Shown here piece after piece: positions 56,263-64,000 of a stretch of 64,000 bases of DNA; position 1 is the first letter of the stretch, and every line of letters starts with the position of its first letter. The stretch is from Arthrobacter sp. B1I2 (lineage in GTDB: Bacteria; Actinomycetota; Actinomycetes; Actinomycetales; Micrococcaceae). The position numbers and the translations under genes were made by a program. The notes below the pieces were generated by a model that made no database searches, was not told the origin of the DNA, and saw nothing but the letters and a program-made list of their open reading frames with translations. The DNA lies in contig NZ_JAUSYC010000001.1 of assembly GCF_030816485.1 (NCBI RefSeq), forward strand, positions 2,480,001 through 2,544,000, in the 5' to 3' direction.

Positions 56263-56682
56263 TCACGCGGAGGTTCGGCTGTACTGGGTCGCCAGCCGGT
56301 TGAGTGCCAGGGCGCCGATCAGCAGCCCGAAGTCGCGCAGGGCGACGTCATAGAAGCTTCCCAGCATGAGCAGGTTGATGATGATTCCCGCAAGCCAGGC
56401 GGCCACGAGCAGCGACCCGTATTTTGGGCGGACAGCCACGGCGATGCCCGCGATGATCTCCACGACGCCCACGGCGTACATGAAGGTCTGGGGCGGCAGC
56501 GGCAGGACGGCGGTGGCCTGGGGTGCGAGGTAGACGGTCCAGTCCGTGAGGATGTTCGCAAACTTGTCCAATCCGAAAAGGATCGGCGCAACGGTGAAGA
56601 CAGTGCGCAGCAGCACGAAGGCCTGCCGCGCTGGCTCAGCGGTTGATACGTGCTGCATGCGCATTGCCGATGCTGATTTCAT
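56263..56682 (-). CDS. DoxX-family membrane protein
   Basis: A 139-residue protein with four predicted membrane segments, including TFMYAVGVVEIIAGIAVAV, LLVAAWLAGIIINLLMLGSF and DFGLLIGALALNRLA. APILFGLDKFANILTDWT is a common DoxX block. DoxX proteins are part of a membrane-linked oxidoreductase system in mycobacteria (with SodA and SseA) that counters oxidative and thiol stress; function elsewhere is less clear. AGAAGGAGC precedes the ATG. It is divergent from the SufR-like regulator across an 88-bp region with an operator-like inverted repeat. Confidence 0.88.
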   Translation of the reverse strand: MKSASAMRMQHVSTAEPARQAFVLLRTVFTVAPILFGLDKFANILTDWTVYLAPQATAVLPLPPQTFMYAVGVVEIIAGIAVAVRPKYGSLLVAAWLAGIIINLLMLGSFYDVALRDFGLLIGALALNRLATQYSRTSA

Positions 56683-56691
56683 GGGGAGCTC

Positions 56692-56722
56692 CTTCTAAAA
56701 GTAGGTATTCTTATTTTAGAAG
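56692..56722. promoter_or_regulatory. Operator-like inverted repeat between doxX and the regulator
   Basis: Perfect 9-base arms CTTCTAAAA (56692-56700) and TTTTAGAAG (56714-56722) flank a 13-base spacer. The right arm overlaps the doxX -10 box and lies over the -35 region of the regulator promoter. The arm spacing (two turns of DNA centre to centre) suits a dimeric HTH regulator such as the one encoded next door. Confidence 0.7.
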
Positions 56723-56741
56723 CGGGCAGTTCTATAATCAA
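56713..56741 (-). promoter_or_regulatory. doxX promoter
   Basis: Read on the minus strand, TTGATT (plus positions 56736-56741) and TAAAAT (56713-56718) are separated by exactly 17 bases, a near-consensus vegetative promoter. The -10 box is inside the inverted repeat, so a bound regulator would block it. Confidence 0.7.
56733..56738 (+). promoter_or_regulatory. -10 box of the SufR-like regulator gene
   Basis: A perfect TATAAT, 32 bases before the ATG at 56771. It overlaps the -35 box of the opposing doxX promoter. The matching -35 region would fall in the inverted repeat (around 56710-56715, CTTATT, weak). Confidence 0.55.
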
Positions 56742-56770
56742 TAGATCCTGACTTTAGATTGGTAGGCATC

Positions 56771-57436
56771 ATGTACCGGCTTCCCTGGACTGACAGAATC
56801 GCTGCTGTCGCCTCGCTTACAGACGCCAAGAGGCTGCTGCTCTTCGAACTGGTGGCAGCGTCACCGCGGCCGCTGGGGCGCGACCAGGTGGCCGAAGCTG
56901 CAGGGATGGCCCGGAGCACGGTCTCGTTCCACCTGGACCGTCTGGTGCAGGACGGCCTGCTGGCCGTGGAGTTCCACAAACCCGCAGGCAGGACGGGCCC
57001 CGGCTCCGGGCGCCCCGCCAAGATGTACCGTCCGGTGGGAAGCGAAGTGGGAGCATCCGTGCCGGACCGGAATTATGACCTCGCGGGGGAACTCATGGCA
57101 GCCGCCATCGAGGCGTCCCAGACCGAAGGCGCGCCGGTGGGTGAGTCGCTCCGCGATGCCGCGTTCCGGAAGGGCCGGGAATTGGCAGAAGCGGCCGGGG
57201 GCCTGGAGGAGTTCCTGACCGAAGCGGGCTACCAGCCACAGCCCGACGGCGACGGCGGCTACCTCCTTCCCAATTGCCCGTTCCACCGGCTTTCACAGGC
57301 ACACGCGTCAGTGGTATGCGACATGAACGGCGCCTTCCTGCGCGGGGCCGCAGCCGGGTGCGGTGCTCCGGAGGGCCGGGTTGCCGGCGTTGCCGGACCG
57401 GGTCATTGCTGCGCAAGGATCACGGGCGGGGACTGA
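56771..57436 (+). CDS. ArsR/SufR-like HTH regulator with four spaced cysteines
   Basis: The 221-residue regulator of the COG2345 type has an N-terminal winged helix (TDAKRLLLFELVAASPRPLG, then QVAEAAGMARSTVSFHLDRL, the recognition helix). The C-terminal part holds cysteines spaced CX13CX13CX15C and a fifth Cys just after the last. Cyanobacterial SufR binds a [4Fe-4S] cluster with CX12CX13CX14C, so a cluster is likely here (inference). GGTAGG lies just before the ATG at 56771; TTG at 56759 is an alternative start. It is divergent from doxX and followed 43 bp later by a cysteine desulfurase, which suggests Fe-S or redox sensing. Confidence 0.85.
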   Translation: MYRLPWTDRIAAVASLTDAKRLLLFELVAASPRPLGRDQVAEAAGMARSTVSFHLDRLVQDGLLAVEFHKPAGRTGPGSGRPAKMYRPVGSEVGASVPDRNYDLAGELMAAAIEASQTEGAPVGESLRDAAFRKGRELAEAAGGLEEFLTEAGYQPQPDGDGGYLLPNCPFHRLSQAHASVVCDMNGAFLRGAAAGCGAPEGRVAGVAGPGHCCARITGGD

Positions 57437-57467
57437 CGGCTCCATGCGGGCGGGTGGGCTGCCGCGA

Positions 57468-57473
57468 TAGAAT
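57468..57473 (+). promoter_or_regulatory. Candidate -10 box of the cysteine desulfurase gene (leaderless type)
   Basis: TAGAAT lies 6 bases before the ATG. TTGGAAG overlaps the gap but is too close to the start to be a good ribosome-binding site. A leaderless transcript is plausible. Confidence 0.4.
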
Positions 57474-57479
57474 TGGAAG

Positions 57480-58709
57480 ATGCCCGCCTACCTCGACCAT
57501 GCCGCCACCACGCCGCTTTCCGGTGCAGCCCTCGCCGCCCTGACGCGCGAACTGGCGCGGACGGGGAACCCGTCATCCCTGCACGGATCGGGCCGCCGGG
57601 CGCGGCGTGCCGTTGAGGATGCGCGGGAGGTTATCGCCGCCGCGGCGGGAGCCCACCCCTCGGAGGTCATCTTCACCTCGGGAGGCACCGAGTCGGACAA
57701 CCTGGCAGTAAAGGGCATGTACTGGTCCCGGGTGGCAGAGAACCCCAAGCGGCGCCGCATCCTTTGCTCCGCCGTCGAACATCACGCTGTGCTGGACACC
57801 GTGGAATGGCTCGAACGCCACGAAGGCGCGGAAGTAGCCTGGCTGCCCGTGGACAGCCAGGGCCTGCTGGACCTCGACGTCCTCGAAACGGAGCTCGCGC
57901 GCGACCCCGGCACCGTGGCCCTGGTGACCGTTATGTGGGCCAACAACGAGGTGGGTACCGTCCAGCCCATCCGGCGCGTCGTTGAACTTGCCCACGCCGC
58001 CGGCGTCCCGGTGCACTCCGACGCCGTCCAGGCGTTCGGCTCGGTGCCGGTCGACTTCAAGGATTCGGGCCTGGACGCCATGTCCATCTCCGGACACAAG
58101 ATCGGTGGCCCGGTGGGAGTCGGCGCGCTCCTGTTGGGCCGGGCAGTCAAGCTGACACCGGTACAGCATGGCGGCGGGCAGGAACGTGACGTCCGCTCGG
58201 GCACGCTGGACACCGCTTCCATCGCTGCCTTCGCTGCTGCCGCAGAAGCTGTCACCGCCGCCTTGCCGGCGGAAGCGGCGCGGATCGCCGCCTTGCGCGA
58301 CCGCCTGATCGACGGCGTCCGCGAATGCGTTCCGGAAGCCGTCCTCCGGGGTGCTCCCGACGACGGCCGGCTTCCGGGCAACGCGCATTTCACGTTCCCA
58401 GGCTGCGAAGGGGACTCGCTGCTGTTCCTCCTTGACCTCGCCGGTGTCGAATCGTCCACCGGCTCGGCCTGCACCGCCGGCGTGCCGCGGCCGTCCCACG
58501 TGCTGTTGGCCATGGGCCTGGACGAGGAAACGGCGCGCGGAGCGCAGCGCTTCAGCCTGGGGCACGCGTCCACGCAGGCCGACGTCGATGCCTTGCTCAT
58601 CGCGCTGCCCGAGGCTTATTCGCGGGCGCGCCAGGCAGGCATGGCCGGGCACGAGTCCTCGATCCAGACGGCGGGAACCGTGGCACGGCAGGCGCTGCAC
58701 GGCGCTTAA
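57480..58709 (+). CDS. Cysteine desulfurase (IscS/NifS type)
   Basis: Takes sulfur from cysteine as an enzyme persulfide for Fe-S cluster and thio-nucleoside synthesis. The 409-residue PLP enzyme begins AYLDHAATTPLS, then FTSGGTESDNLAVKG (near 65-79). Lys207 in SISGHKIGGPVGVG binds PLP, and Cys331 in ESSTGSACTAGVPRPSH is the sulfur-carrying residue. This is the IscS/NifS class, not SufS. It is located between the SufR-like regulator and mnmA, whose thiolation reaction needs its sulfur. No iscU gene is adjacent. Confidence 0.95.
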   Translation: MPAYLDHAATTPLSGAALAALTRELARTGNPSSLHGSGRRARRAVEDAREVIAAAAGAHPSEVIFTSGGTESDNLAVKGMYWSRVAENPKRRRILCSAVEHHAVLDTVEWLERHEGAEVAWLPVDSQGLLDLDVLETELARDPGTVALVTVMWANNEVGTVQPIRRVVELAHAAGVPVHSDAVQAFGSVPVDFKDSGLDAMSISGHKIGGPVGVGALLLGRAVKLTPVQHGGGQERDVRSGTLDTASIAAFAAAAEAVTAALPAEAARIAALRDRLIDGVRECVPEAVLRGAPDDGRLPGNAHFTFPGCEGDSLLFLLDLAGVESSTGSACTAGVPRPSHVLLAMGLDEETARGAQRFSLGHASTQADVDALLIALPEAYSRARQAGMAGHESSIQTAGTVARQALHGA

Positions 58710-58858
58710 GCCGAAACCCGGAGTGTTCTACGCCGGATGCGCCTTTGCATGCGGCGGCCTGATTTGCCTGCCACCGTAGAATAGACAGGCGAAGATCGTT
58801 TCCGCCGCCGGCGGTCCAGCCGGCCCCGGAAAACCATAGCCCCCAACAGAAAGCCAGC

Positions 58859-59992
58859 ATGCGAGTACTAGCAGCCATGAGCGGCGGAGTTGATTCCGCC
58901 GTTGCCGCCGCCCGCGCGGTGGAGGCAGGTCACGACGTCGTCGGCGTCCACCTGGCCCTTTCGCGCATGCCCGGCACCCTCCGCACGGGCAGCCGCGGCT
59001 GCTGCACCATCGAGGACTCCCGTGACGCGTGGCGGGCCTGCGACGTGCTGGGCATTCCCTACTACGTGTGGGATTTCTCCGAGCGCTTCAAGGAAGACGT
59101 CGTCCAGGACTTCATCGACGAATACGCCGCCGGCCGCACTCCCAACCCCTGCATGCGCTGCAACGAACGCATCAAGTTCGCCGCCTTGCTGGAGAAGGCC
59201 ATTGCCCTGGGCTTCGACGCCGTCTGCACCGGGCACTACGCCAAGGTGATCGAGGACTCCGACGGCAACCGGGAACTGCACCGCGCCGCCGACTGGGCCA
59301 AGGACCAGAGCTACGTCCTGGGCGTCCTCACCCACGAACAGCTCAAGCACTCCATGTTCCCGCTGGCCGACACCCCGTCCAAGGCCGAGGTTCGGGCCGA
59401 AGCGGAGCGGCGGGGCCTCTCCGTGGCCAACAAGCCTGACAGCCACGACATCTGCTTCATTCCTGACGGCGATACCGCGGGCTGGCTTGCCGAAAAAATT
59501 GACATGGCCAGCGGTGACATCGTGGACGAGACCGGCGCGAAGGTAGGGGAGCACCCGGGAGCCAACGCATTCACCGTCGGGCAGCGGCGCGGACTCAAAC
59601 TGGGAACTCCTGCTGCGGACGGCAAGCCCCGGTTCGTCCTGGAAATCCGGCCCAAGGAAAACAAGGTCGTGGTGGGGCCCGAGGCGCTGCTGGCGATCGA
59701 CGAGATCCGCGGCATCAAGGTTTCCTGGGCAGGCCTTCCCATCGCCGAGGTGGAAACGGGAGGGGAGTTCGACTGCTACGCGCAGGTCCGGGCGCACGGC
59801 GACCCGGTTCCGGCCGTTGCCCGGATGGAACCCGCCACGGATGGTGCAGCCGGAAGCCAGCTGGTGGTCCGGCTGGTGACACCCCTGCGGGGCGTGGCTC
59901 CCGGCCAGACAGTGGTGCTCTACCAGGGCAGCCGGGTGCTTGGCCAGGCCACCATCGACGCCGCCCGTTCGCTCCAGCGGGCCGCGCTGTAA
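58859..59992 (+). CDS. mnmA: tRNA-specific 2-thiouridylase MnmA
   Basis: Makes 2-thiouridine at the wobble position of tRNA-Glu, -Gln and -Lys using ATP and persulfide sulfur. The 377-residue protein has the PP-loop [12 protein letters not shown] (residues 7-18). The catalytic pair is Cys101 in [15 protein letters not shown] and Cys199 in [13 protein letters not shown]. Downstream [13 protein letters not shown] and the C-terminal beta-barrel ([20 protein letters not shown]) are complete. It lies 149 bp after the cysteine desulfurase on the same strand and has TAGAAT at about 58777 as a possible separate promoter. Confidence 0.96.
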   Translation: MRVLAAMSGGVDSAVAAARAVEAGHDVVGVHLALSRMPGTLRTGSRGCCTIEDSRDAWRACDVLGIPYYVWDFSERFKEDVVQDFIDEYAAGRTPNPCMRCNERIKFAALLEKAIALGFDAVCTGHYAKVIEDSDGNRELHRAADWAKDQSYVLGVLTHEQLKHSMFPLADTPSKAEVRAEAERRGLSVANKPDSHDICFIPDGDTAGWLAEKIDMASGDIVDETGAKVGEHPGANAFTVGQRRGLKLGTPAADGKPRFVLEIRPKENKVVVGPEALLAIDEIRGIKVSWAGLPIAEVETGGEFDCYAQVRAHGDPVPAVARMEPATDGAAGSQLVVRLVTPLRGVAPGQTVVLYQGSRVLGQATIDAARSLQRAAL

Positions 59993-60005
59993 CTCATACG
60001 ATTTG

Positions 60006-60044
60006 AAGCACCGTTCCGGTCATTTCCGGGGCGGTGCTTTGTTG
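60006..60044 (+). terminator. Terminator after mnmA
   Basis: AAGCACCG with CGGTGCTT extends inward through TTCCGG/CCGGGG with two G-T pairs to about 14 bp. The loop is 6 bases and is followed by TGTTGTG. It lies 13 bases after the mnmA stop. Confidence 0.75.
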
Positions 60045-60258
60045 TGCCCTGTGCTTTGTGGTGCCCGGGAGCCTGGGCCCGCGGCCGGGTCAATGGCCGG
60101 GGGTACCAATGAGATAAATTTTGTGTTTCAACTCACAGGATTGGCCGTCCCGAGGGCTGACTCTCTGATTGAATCTAGGGATCAGCACTGCGCGCCGGGC
60201 CGGGGCCATACGCCCATGTGGCCGGCGCGCACGTACTCATCGGACAGAAAGTTCACAG

Positions 60259-61899
60259 ATGATCAAGAGCACAAAGGCCCTGCACCGCGCCATCGCGCTG
60301 GCAGGCATCTCCGCCCTGGCCCTGACAGCCTGCACCGGGCCATCGGGCGGCGGCGGCGGAACGGCCAGCGGCGGCAGCGCCGGTGGCGGTGCCATCACTT
60401 TCGGAACGACCGACAAAGTCGTCACCCTCGACCCCGCCGGTTCCTACGACGCAGGCTCCTTCCTGGTGATGAACCAGGTGTACCCCTTCCTGATGAACTC
60501 CAAGCCGGGTTCGGCCGAGGTCAGCCCGGACATTGCCGAATCCGCCTCCTTCACCGCACCCACCGAGTTCACGGTGAAGCTGAAGCCCAACCTGAAGTTT
60601 GCCAACGGCCATGCGCTGACTGCTTCAGACGTGAAGTTCTCCTACGACCGGGTAGTGAAGATCGACGACCCCAACGGCCCCGCATCCCTGCTGTCCAACC
60701 TCAAGTCGGTTGAAGCCAAGGACGACACCACCGTGGTCTTCACCCTTAAGCAGGCCAACGACCAGGTGTTCCCCAGCGTCCTGGGCACCAACACGGGCCC
60801 GGTCATCGACGAGGAAGTCTTCCCGGCCGACAAAGTGATGAGCGATGAGGACATCGTTGCCGGCAAGCCCTTCGCCGGCCCGTACACCATCGATTCCTAC
60901 AAGAAGAACGAGCTGGTCAGCCTCAAGAGCAACCCGGACTACAACGGGCTGCTGGGCAAGCCTTCCAACGACAGCGCCGTCATCAAGTACTACGCCGACT
61001 CCAACAACCTGAAGCTGGACGTCCAGGGCGGCAACATCGACGTTGCCGGCCGGAGCCTGACCGCAACCGACGCCGCGGACCTCGACAAGGATTCCAAGGT
61101 CAAGGTCTACAAGGGCCCCGGCGGCGAACTCCGCTACATCGTCTTCAACTTCGACACCATGCCCTTTGGCGCCAAGACGCCCGAAGCCAACCCCGCCAAG
61201 GCACTCGCGGTGCGGCAGGCCATGGCCGACATCGTTGACCGCCAGGCCATCTCCGACCAGGTCTACAAGGGCACCTACGTCCCCGCGTACTCCGTGGTCC
61301 CGGACGGCCTGCCCGGTGCAACCCAGCCGATGAAGGAGATGTACGGCGACGGCAGCGGCAAGCCCAGCCTGGACAAGGCCAAGAAGGTTCTGTCCGACGC
61401 CGGGATCACCGGGCCGGTCAACGTGAAGCTGCAGTACAACCCGGACCACTACGGCAAGTCCTCCGGTGATGAATATGCCATGGTCAAGGAACAGCTGGAG
61501 AAGTCGGGCCTGTTCACCGTGGACCTCCAGTCCACCGAATGGGTGACATACTCCAAGGCCCGGACCTCTGATGCCTACCCCGTATACCAGCTGGGCTGGT
61601 TCCCTGACTACTCGGATGCGGACAACTACCTCACGCCGTTCTTCATCCCCGGCAACTTCCTGAAGAACCACTACGAGAACCCGACTGTCACGGACCTCGT
61701 ACAGAAGCAGCTCACCACGCCGGACAAGACCGAACGCGGGAAGCTGATTGGTGACGTCCAGTCTGCGGTGGCCAAGGACCTTTCCACGCTGCCGCTCCTC
61801 CAGGGCTCCCAGCTGCTGGTGGCCGGGAAGGACATTAAGGGGGTCGAGAAGACCCTTGATCCCTCCTTCAAGACGCGCCTTGGCGTCCTGTCCAAATAA
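60259..61899 (+). CDS. Peptide/oligopeptide ABC transporter, substrate-binding lipoprotein
   Basis: A 546-residue family-5 binding protein (DppA/OppA type). Signal peptide and lipobox LALTACTG (Cys near residue 25) are followed by a Gly/Ser linker. The fold begins ITFGTTDKVVTLDPAGSYDA and continues with FTVKLKPNLKFANGHALTAS, VKFSYDRVVKIDDPNG, and the late block AYPVYQLGWFPDYSDADNYL. The ligand is not evident; peptide or nickel-type ligands are possible. The ATG at 60259 is chosen for the signal peptide; an upstream ATG at 60169 would add 30 residues. A terminator-like hairpin separates it from the permease genes. Confidence 0.93.
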   Translation: MIKSTKALHRAIALAGISALALTACTGPSGGGGGTASGGSAGGGAITFGTTDKVVTLDPAGSYDAGSFLVMNQVYPFLMNSKPGSAEVSPDIAESASFTAPTEFTVKLKPNLKFANGHALTASDVKFSYDRVVKIDDPNGPASLLSNLKSVEAKDDTTVVFTLKQANDQVFPSVLGTNTGPVIDEEVFPADKVMSDEDIVAGKPFAGPYTIDSYKKNELVSLKSNPDYNGLLGKPSNDSAVIKYYADSNNLKLDVQGGNIDVAGRSLTATDAADLDKDSKVKVYKGPGGELRYIVFNFDTMPFGAKTPEANPAKALAVRQAMADIVDRQAISDQVYKGTYVPAYSVVPDGLPGATQPMKEMYGDGSGKPSLDKAKKVLSDAGITGPVNVKLQYNPDHYGKSSGDEYAMVKEQLEKSGLFTVDLQSTEWVTYSKARTSDAYPVYQLGWFPDYSDADNYLTPFFIPGNFLKNHYENPTVTDLVQKQLTTPDKTERGKLIGDVQSAVAKDLSTLPLLQGSQLLVAGKDIKGVEKTLDPSFKTRLGVLSK

Positions 61900-61933
61900 G
61901 CACACCACCCCCATCGGGCTCTGACGGGCCGGA

Positions 61934-61964
61934 GGCGGGACGCCGGAACGGCGTCCCGCCTTTT
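61934..61964 (+). terminator. Hairpin between binding protein and permease genes
   Basis: A 12-bp perfect stem, GGCGGGACGCCG with its complement, around GAA, followed by TTTTGCC. It lies between the binding protein and the first permease of one operon, so it is probably a partial terminator that sets a higher level of binding protein. Confidence 0.85.
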
Positions 61965-62026
61965 GCCGGTCATCAGCCAGCACCGAGGGGACTGCTGGCT
62001 CCCGGTCACCACGAATCCAGGTACCG

Positions 62027-63118
62027 ATGACAACTTTGATTGACGCGCCACCAAGTGACGCGGACGGACTCCTTCCGCCCAGGAAAAAGCAGGCAGGCGG
62101 AGGGCTGGGCCAGTACATCCTGGTCCGCTTCCTGCTGATCTTCCCCACCATCCTCATCCTCGTCACCATGGTGTTCTTCCTCATGCGGATCACCGGGGAC
62201 CCCATCACCGCCGCCATGGGCGGCAGGCTGCCCCCGGAACAGCTGCAGGAACGCATCACCGCCGCCGGCTACGACCGGCCGCTGTTGGTGCAGTACTTCG
62301 AATACCTGGGCCAGCTGGCCACGGGTAACTTCGGCACCACCCTCTCGGACAACCGCAAGGTCACCGAGATGCTGACCACCTACGGTTCCGCCACCCTGGA
62401 GCTGGCCATCAACGCCATCATCGTGGCCCTGCTGGTGGGCATCCCGCTGGGCATGGTCGCGGCCCACCGGCGTGACCACCTGCCGGACGCAGTGCTCCGG
62501 ATCCTGGCCATCCTGTTCTACGCAACCCCGGTCTTCTTTGCCGGCATGCTGCTCAAGCTGGTGTTCTCGGTATGGCTGCACTGGCTGCCTGTGGCCGGCC
62601 GCGCGGGAACCAGGACCGAACTGTCCCTCACCGCGCTGGAAGCGCCCACCGGCATCTACTGGCTGGACGCCCTGCGCAGCGGAAACATGGCCGCCTTCAG
62701 TGATGTGATGTCCCACGCTGTCCTTCCGGCGCTGGCACTGGGCCTCCTGACGGCAGGGGTCTTCCTGCGCCTGGTCCGGACCAACGTCATCGGCACCCTT
62801 GGCAAGGACTACGTCGAGGCGGGGCGTTCACGCGGGGTCAGTGAGTTCCGGCTGGTCACCAAGCACGCCTACAAGCCGGCGCTGATCCCCATCATCACGG
62901 TCATGGGCCTGCAGATCGCGGTGCTGCTCGGCGGCGCCGTACTTACGGAAACCACGTTTGAGTGGAAGGGCCTCGGGTTCCAGCTGGCCAACTACCTCAC
63001 GGCGCGTGACTTCGTGGCCGTCCAGGGCATCGTGGTGCTGCTGGCCGTCATCGTCGCCGTCACCAACTTCATCGTGGACATCATCGCCGCGCTGATCGAC
63101 CCCCGTGTGAGGTACTGA
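62027..63118 (+). CDS. Peptide ABC transporter permease (DppB/OppB type)
   Basis: A 363-residue permease with six predicted membrane segments. The first is ILVRFLLIFPTILILVTMVF near residue 29, followed by RITGDPI, typical of the family. The ATPase-docking loop is KDYVEAGRSRGVSEFRLVTK with HAYKPALIPIITVMGLQIAV after it. The 70-residue outer loop after NFGTTLSDNRKV is normal for DppB. It lies 127 bp after the binding protein and 1 base before the next permease. Confidence 0.93.
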   Translation: MTTLIDAPPSDADGLLPPRKKQAGGGLGQYILVRFLLIFPTILILVTMVFFLMRITGDPITAAMGGRLPPEQLQERITAAGYDRPLLVQYFEYLGQLATGNFGTTLSDNRKVTEMLTTYGSATLELAINAIIVALLVGIPLGMVAAHRRDHLPDAVLRILAILFYATPVFFAGMLLKLVFSVWLHWLPVAGRAGTRTELSLTALEAPTGIYWLDALRSGNMAAFSDVMSHAVLPALALGLLTAGVFLRLVRTNVIGTLGKDYVEAGRSRGVSEFRLVTKHAYKPALIPIITVMGLQIAVLLGGAVLTETTFEWKGLGFQLANYLTARDFVAVQGIVVLLAVIVAVTNFIVDIIAALIDPRVRY

Positions 63119-63119
63119 C

Positions 63120-64000
63120 ATGACTGCCAACACCACCATCGAGCCCGTCGCCAACCCGAGGGCTCCCTTGCTCCGGCGGCTGCCGGTTGTTTCGCATTTC
63201 AACAAGAGCGTCGGCCTGCAGCGCTTCATGCTGGTGGTGGGTCTCGTCCTCACCGGCATCTTCCTGCTCACAGCGCTGGCCGCACCGCTGCTGGCACCAT
63301 ATGGCTTTGCGCAGCTGTCGGATGCCGACGGCAGCTTCCCCACCCAGCAGGCACCCGGCGGCAAGCACCTCCTCGGCACCACGGTGGGCGGTTATGACGT
63401 CCTGTCACGCGTGATCTGGGGTACCCAGACGGCGCTGCTGGTCATCATCGTGGCCGTGGTCCTCTCCATCTTCGCCGGCGTCATCCTCGGCCTGGTGAGC
63501 GGCTACATCGGCGGGTGGCTGGACCGCATCCTCGTCGTGGTGGCTGACGCGATCTACGCGTTCCCTTCACTGCTGGTTGCCATCGTCATGGCCATCGTCA
63601 TCAGCGGAGGGCAGTCAAGCCTGCTGGGCGGGATCCTGGCCGCCGCCATCTCCATCACGGTGGTCTTCATCCCGCAGTACTTCAGGGTGATCCGGGCCGA
63701 GACCATCCGGCTCAAAGCTGAGCCCTTCGTCGAATCGGCGAAGGTGGTCGGCGCATCGAACATCCGCATCATGACCCGGCACATCTACCGCAATGCCACC
63801 CGGACCCTGCCGCTGATCTTCACCCTCAACGCGTCGGAATCCATCCTGACCCTTGCCGGCCTGGGCTTCCTGGGCTTCGGCATTGAGCCAAGCTCGGCAG
63901 CGGAGTGGGGCTTTGACCTGAACAAGGCACTCGCCGACACCACGTCAGGCATTTGGTGGACCGGACTGTTTCCCGGACTCGCGATCGTGTGGACCGTGCT
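63120..64000 (+). CDS. Peptide ABC transporter permease (DppC/OppC type), cut by window end
   Basis: First 293 codons of the second permease; the stop lies beyond the window. The protein begins MTANTTIEPVANPRAP. It has the first segment FMLVVGLVLTGIFLLTALAA, then HLLGTTVGGYDVLSRVIWGT, the classic DppC block. The docking loop is PFVESAKVVGASNIRIMTRH, followed by IYRNATRTLPLIFTLNAS and FLGFGIEPSSAAEWG. The ATG is placed 1 base after the stop of the first permease. ATPase subunits are expected just downstream, outside the window. Confidence 0.93.
   Translation, partial: MTANTTIEPVANPRAPLLRRLPVVSHFNKSVGLQRFMLVVGLVLTGIFLLTALAAPLLAPYGFAQLSDADGSFPTQQAPGGKHLLGTTVGGYDVLSRVIWGTQTALLVIIVAVVLSIFAGVILGLVSGYIGGWLDRILVVVADAIYAFPSLLVAIVMAIVISGGQSSLLGGILAAAISITVVFIPQYFRVIRAETIRLKAEPFVESAKVVGASNIRIMTRHIYRNATRTLPLIFTLNASESILTLAGLGFLGFGIEPSSAAEWGFDLNKALADTTSGIWWTGLFPGLAIVWTV

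Noticed and set aside
60625..62259. A 544-codon open frame on the minus strand.
   Set aside because: It is antisense to a peptide-binding protein and a permease whose family motifs are clear. The translation is Val/Gly/Arg-rich with no domain, as expected from high-GC shadow frames.

Overview
The window is a contiguous piece of chromosome from a high-GC actinobacterium, most like Arthrobacter/Pseudarthrobacter. The grounds are GC-rich third codon positions, frequent GTG/TTG starts, ATGA/GTGA overlaps between genes, a coproporphyrin-type heme pathway (ChdC), AdnAB in place of RecBCD, a UvrD2 with a tetracysteine motif, a SigK/RskA pair and a MoeZ-type ThiF-rhodanese fusion. I see no prophage, insertion sequence, CRISPR array, integrase or rRNA. 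This is core chromosome, and I found no defence island or gene cluster of unknown type.

Layout. 1-6.5 kb: end of an RNB ribonuclease, thiE, a TPP riboswitch with thiO-thiS-thiG, a small membrane/DUF3107/TetR group, and moeZ. 6.6-19.2 kb: heme synthesis from glutamyl-tRNA, with hemA divergent from hemE-cgoX-(secreted protein)-chdC-cpfC-hemC-hemD-hemB-(flavin oxidoreductase)-hemL. 19.3-21.8 kb: a polar amino-acid ABC importer. 22.1-38.2 kb: DNA repair and nucleotide genes (DEDDh exonuclease, alkyltransferase-like protein, AdnA, AdnB, NudC, UvrD2) mixed with a phosphotransferase, a YgjP-like metallopeptidase, a DUF2342 protein and a PDZ/Lon-type protease. 38.4-41.9 kb: a UPF0182 membrane protein and two identical initiator tRNAs. 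41.9-49.3 kb: a cytochrome b, a photolyase and an envelope-stress group (PspA, TPM-domain protein, HtrA). 49.5-55.3 kb: etfBA with a PIG-L deacetylase, SigK/RskA, TrmL and a J-domain protein. 55.4-60 kb: a lipoprotein, DoxX divergent from a SufR-like regulator, a cysteine desulfurase and mnmA. 60.2-64 kb: the first three genes of a peptide ABC importer that runs off the end.

How the genes work together. ThiO, ThiS and ThiG make the thiazole half of thiamine under riboswitch control. MoeZ can supply the ThiF-like activation and the rhodanese sulfur step, and ThiE joins the two halves. The hem genes form an almost complete route from glutamyl-tRNA through coproporphyrin III to heme. The cysteine desulfurase supplies sulfur for MnmA and Fe-S assembly.

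The most unusual observation is technical or evolutionary: three conserved genes (cgoX, adnA, nudC) each carry one small frame-breaking indel. All three are otherwise intact, which points to sequence errors rather than decay. Other points worth a second look are a recurrent leaderless-start pattern (a TANNNT hexamer 5-9 bases before the start codon), a palindromic operator under overlapping promoters between doxX and a SufR-like regulator, and the PspA/TPM/HtrA neighbourhood.
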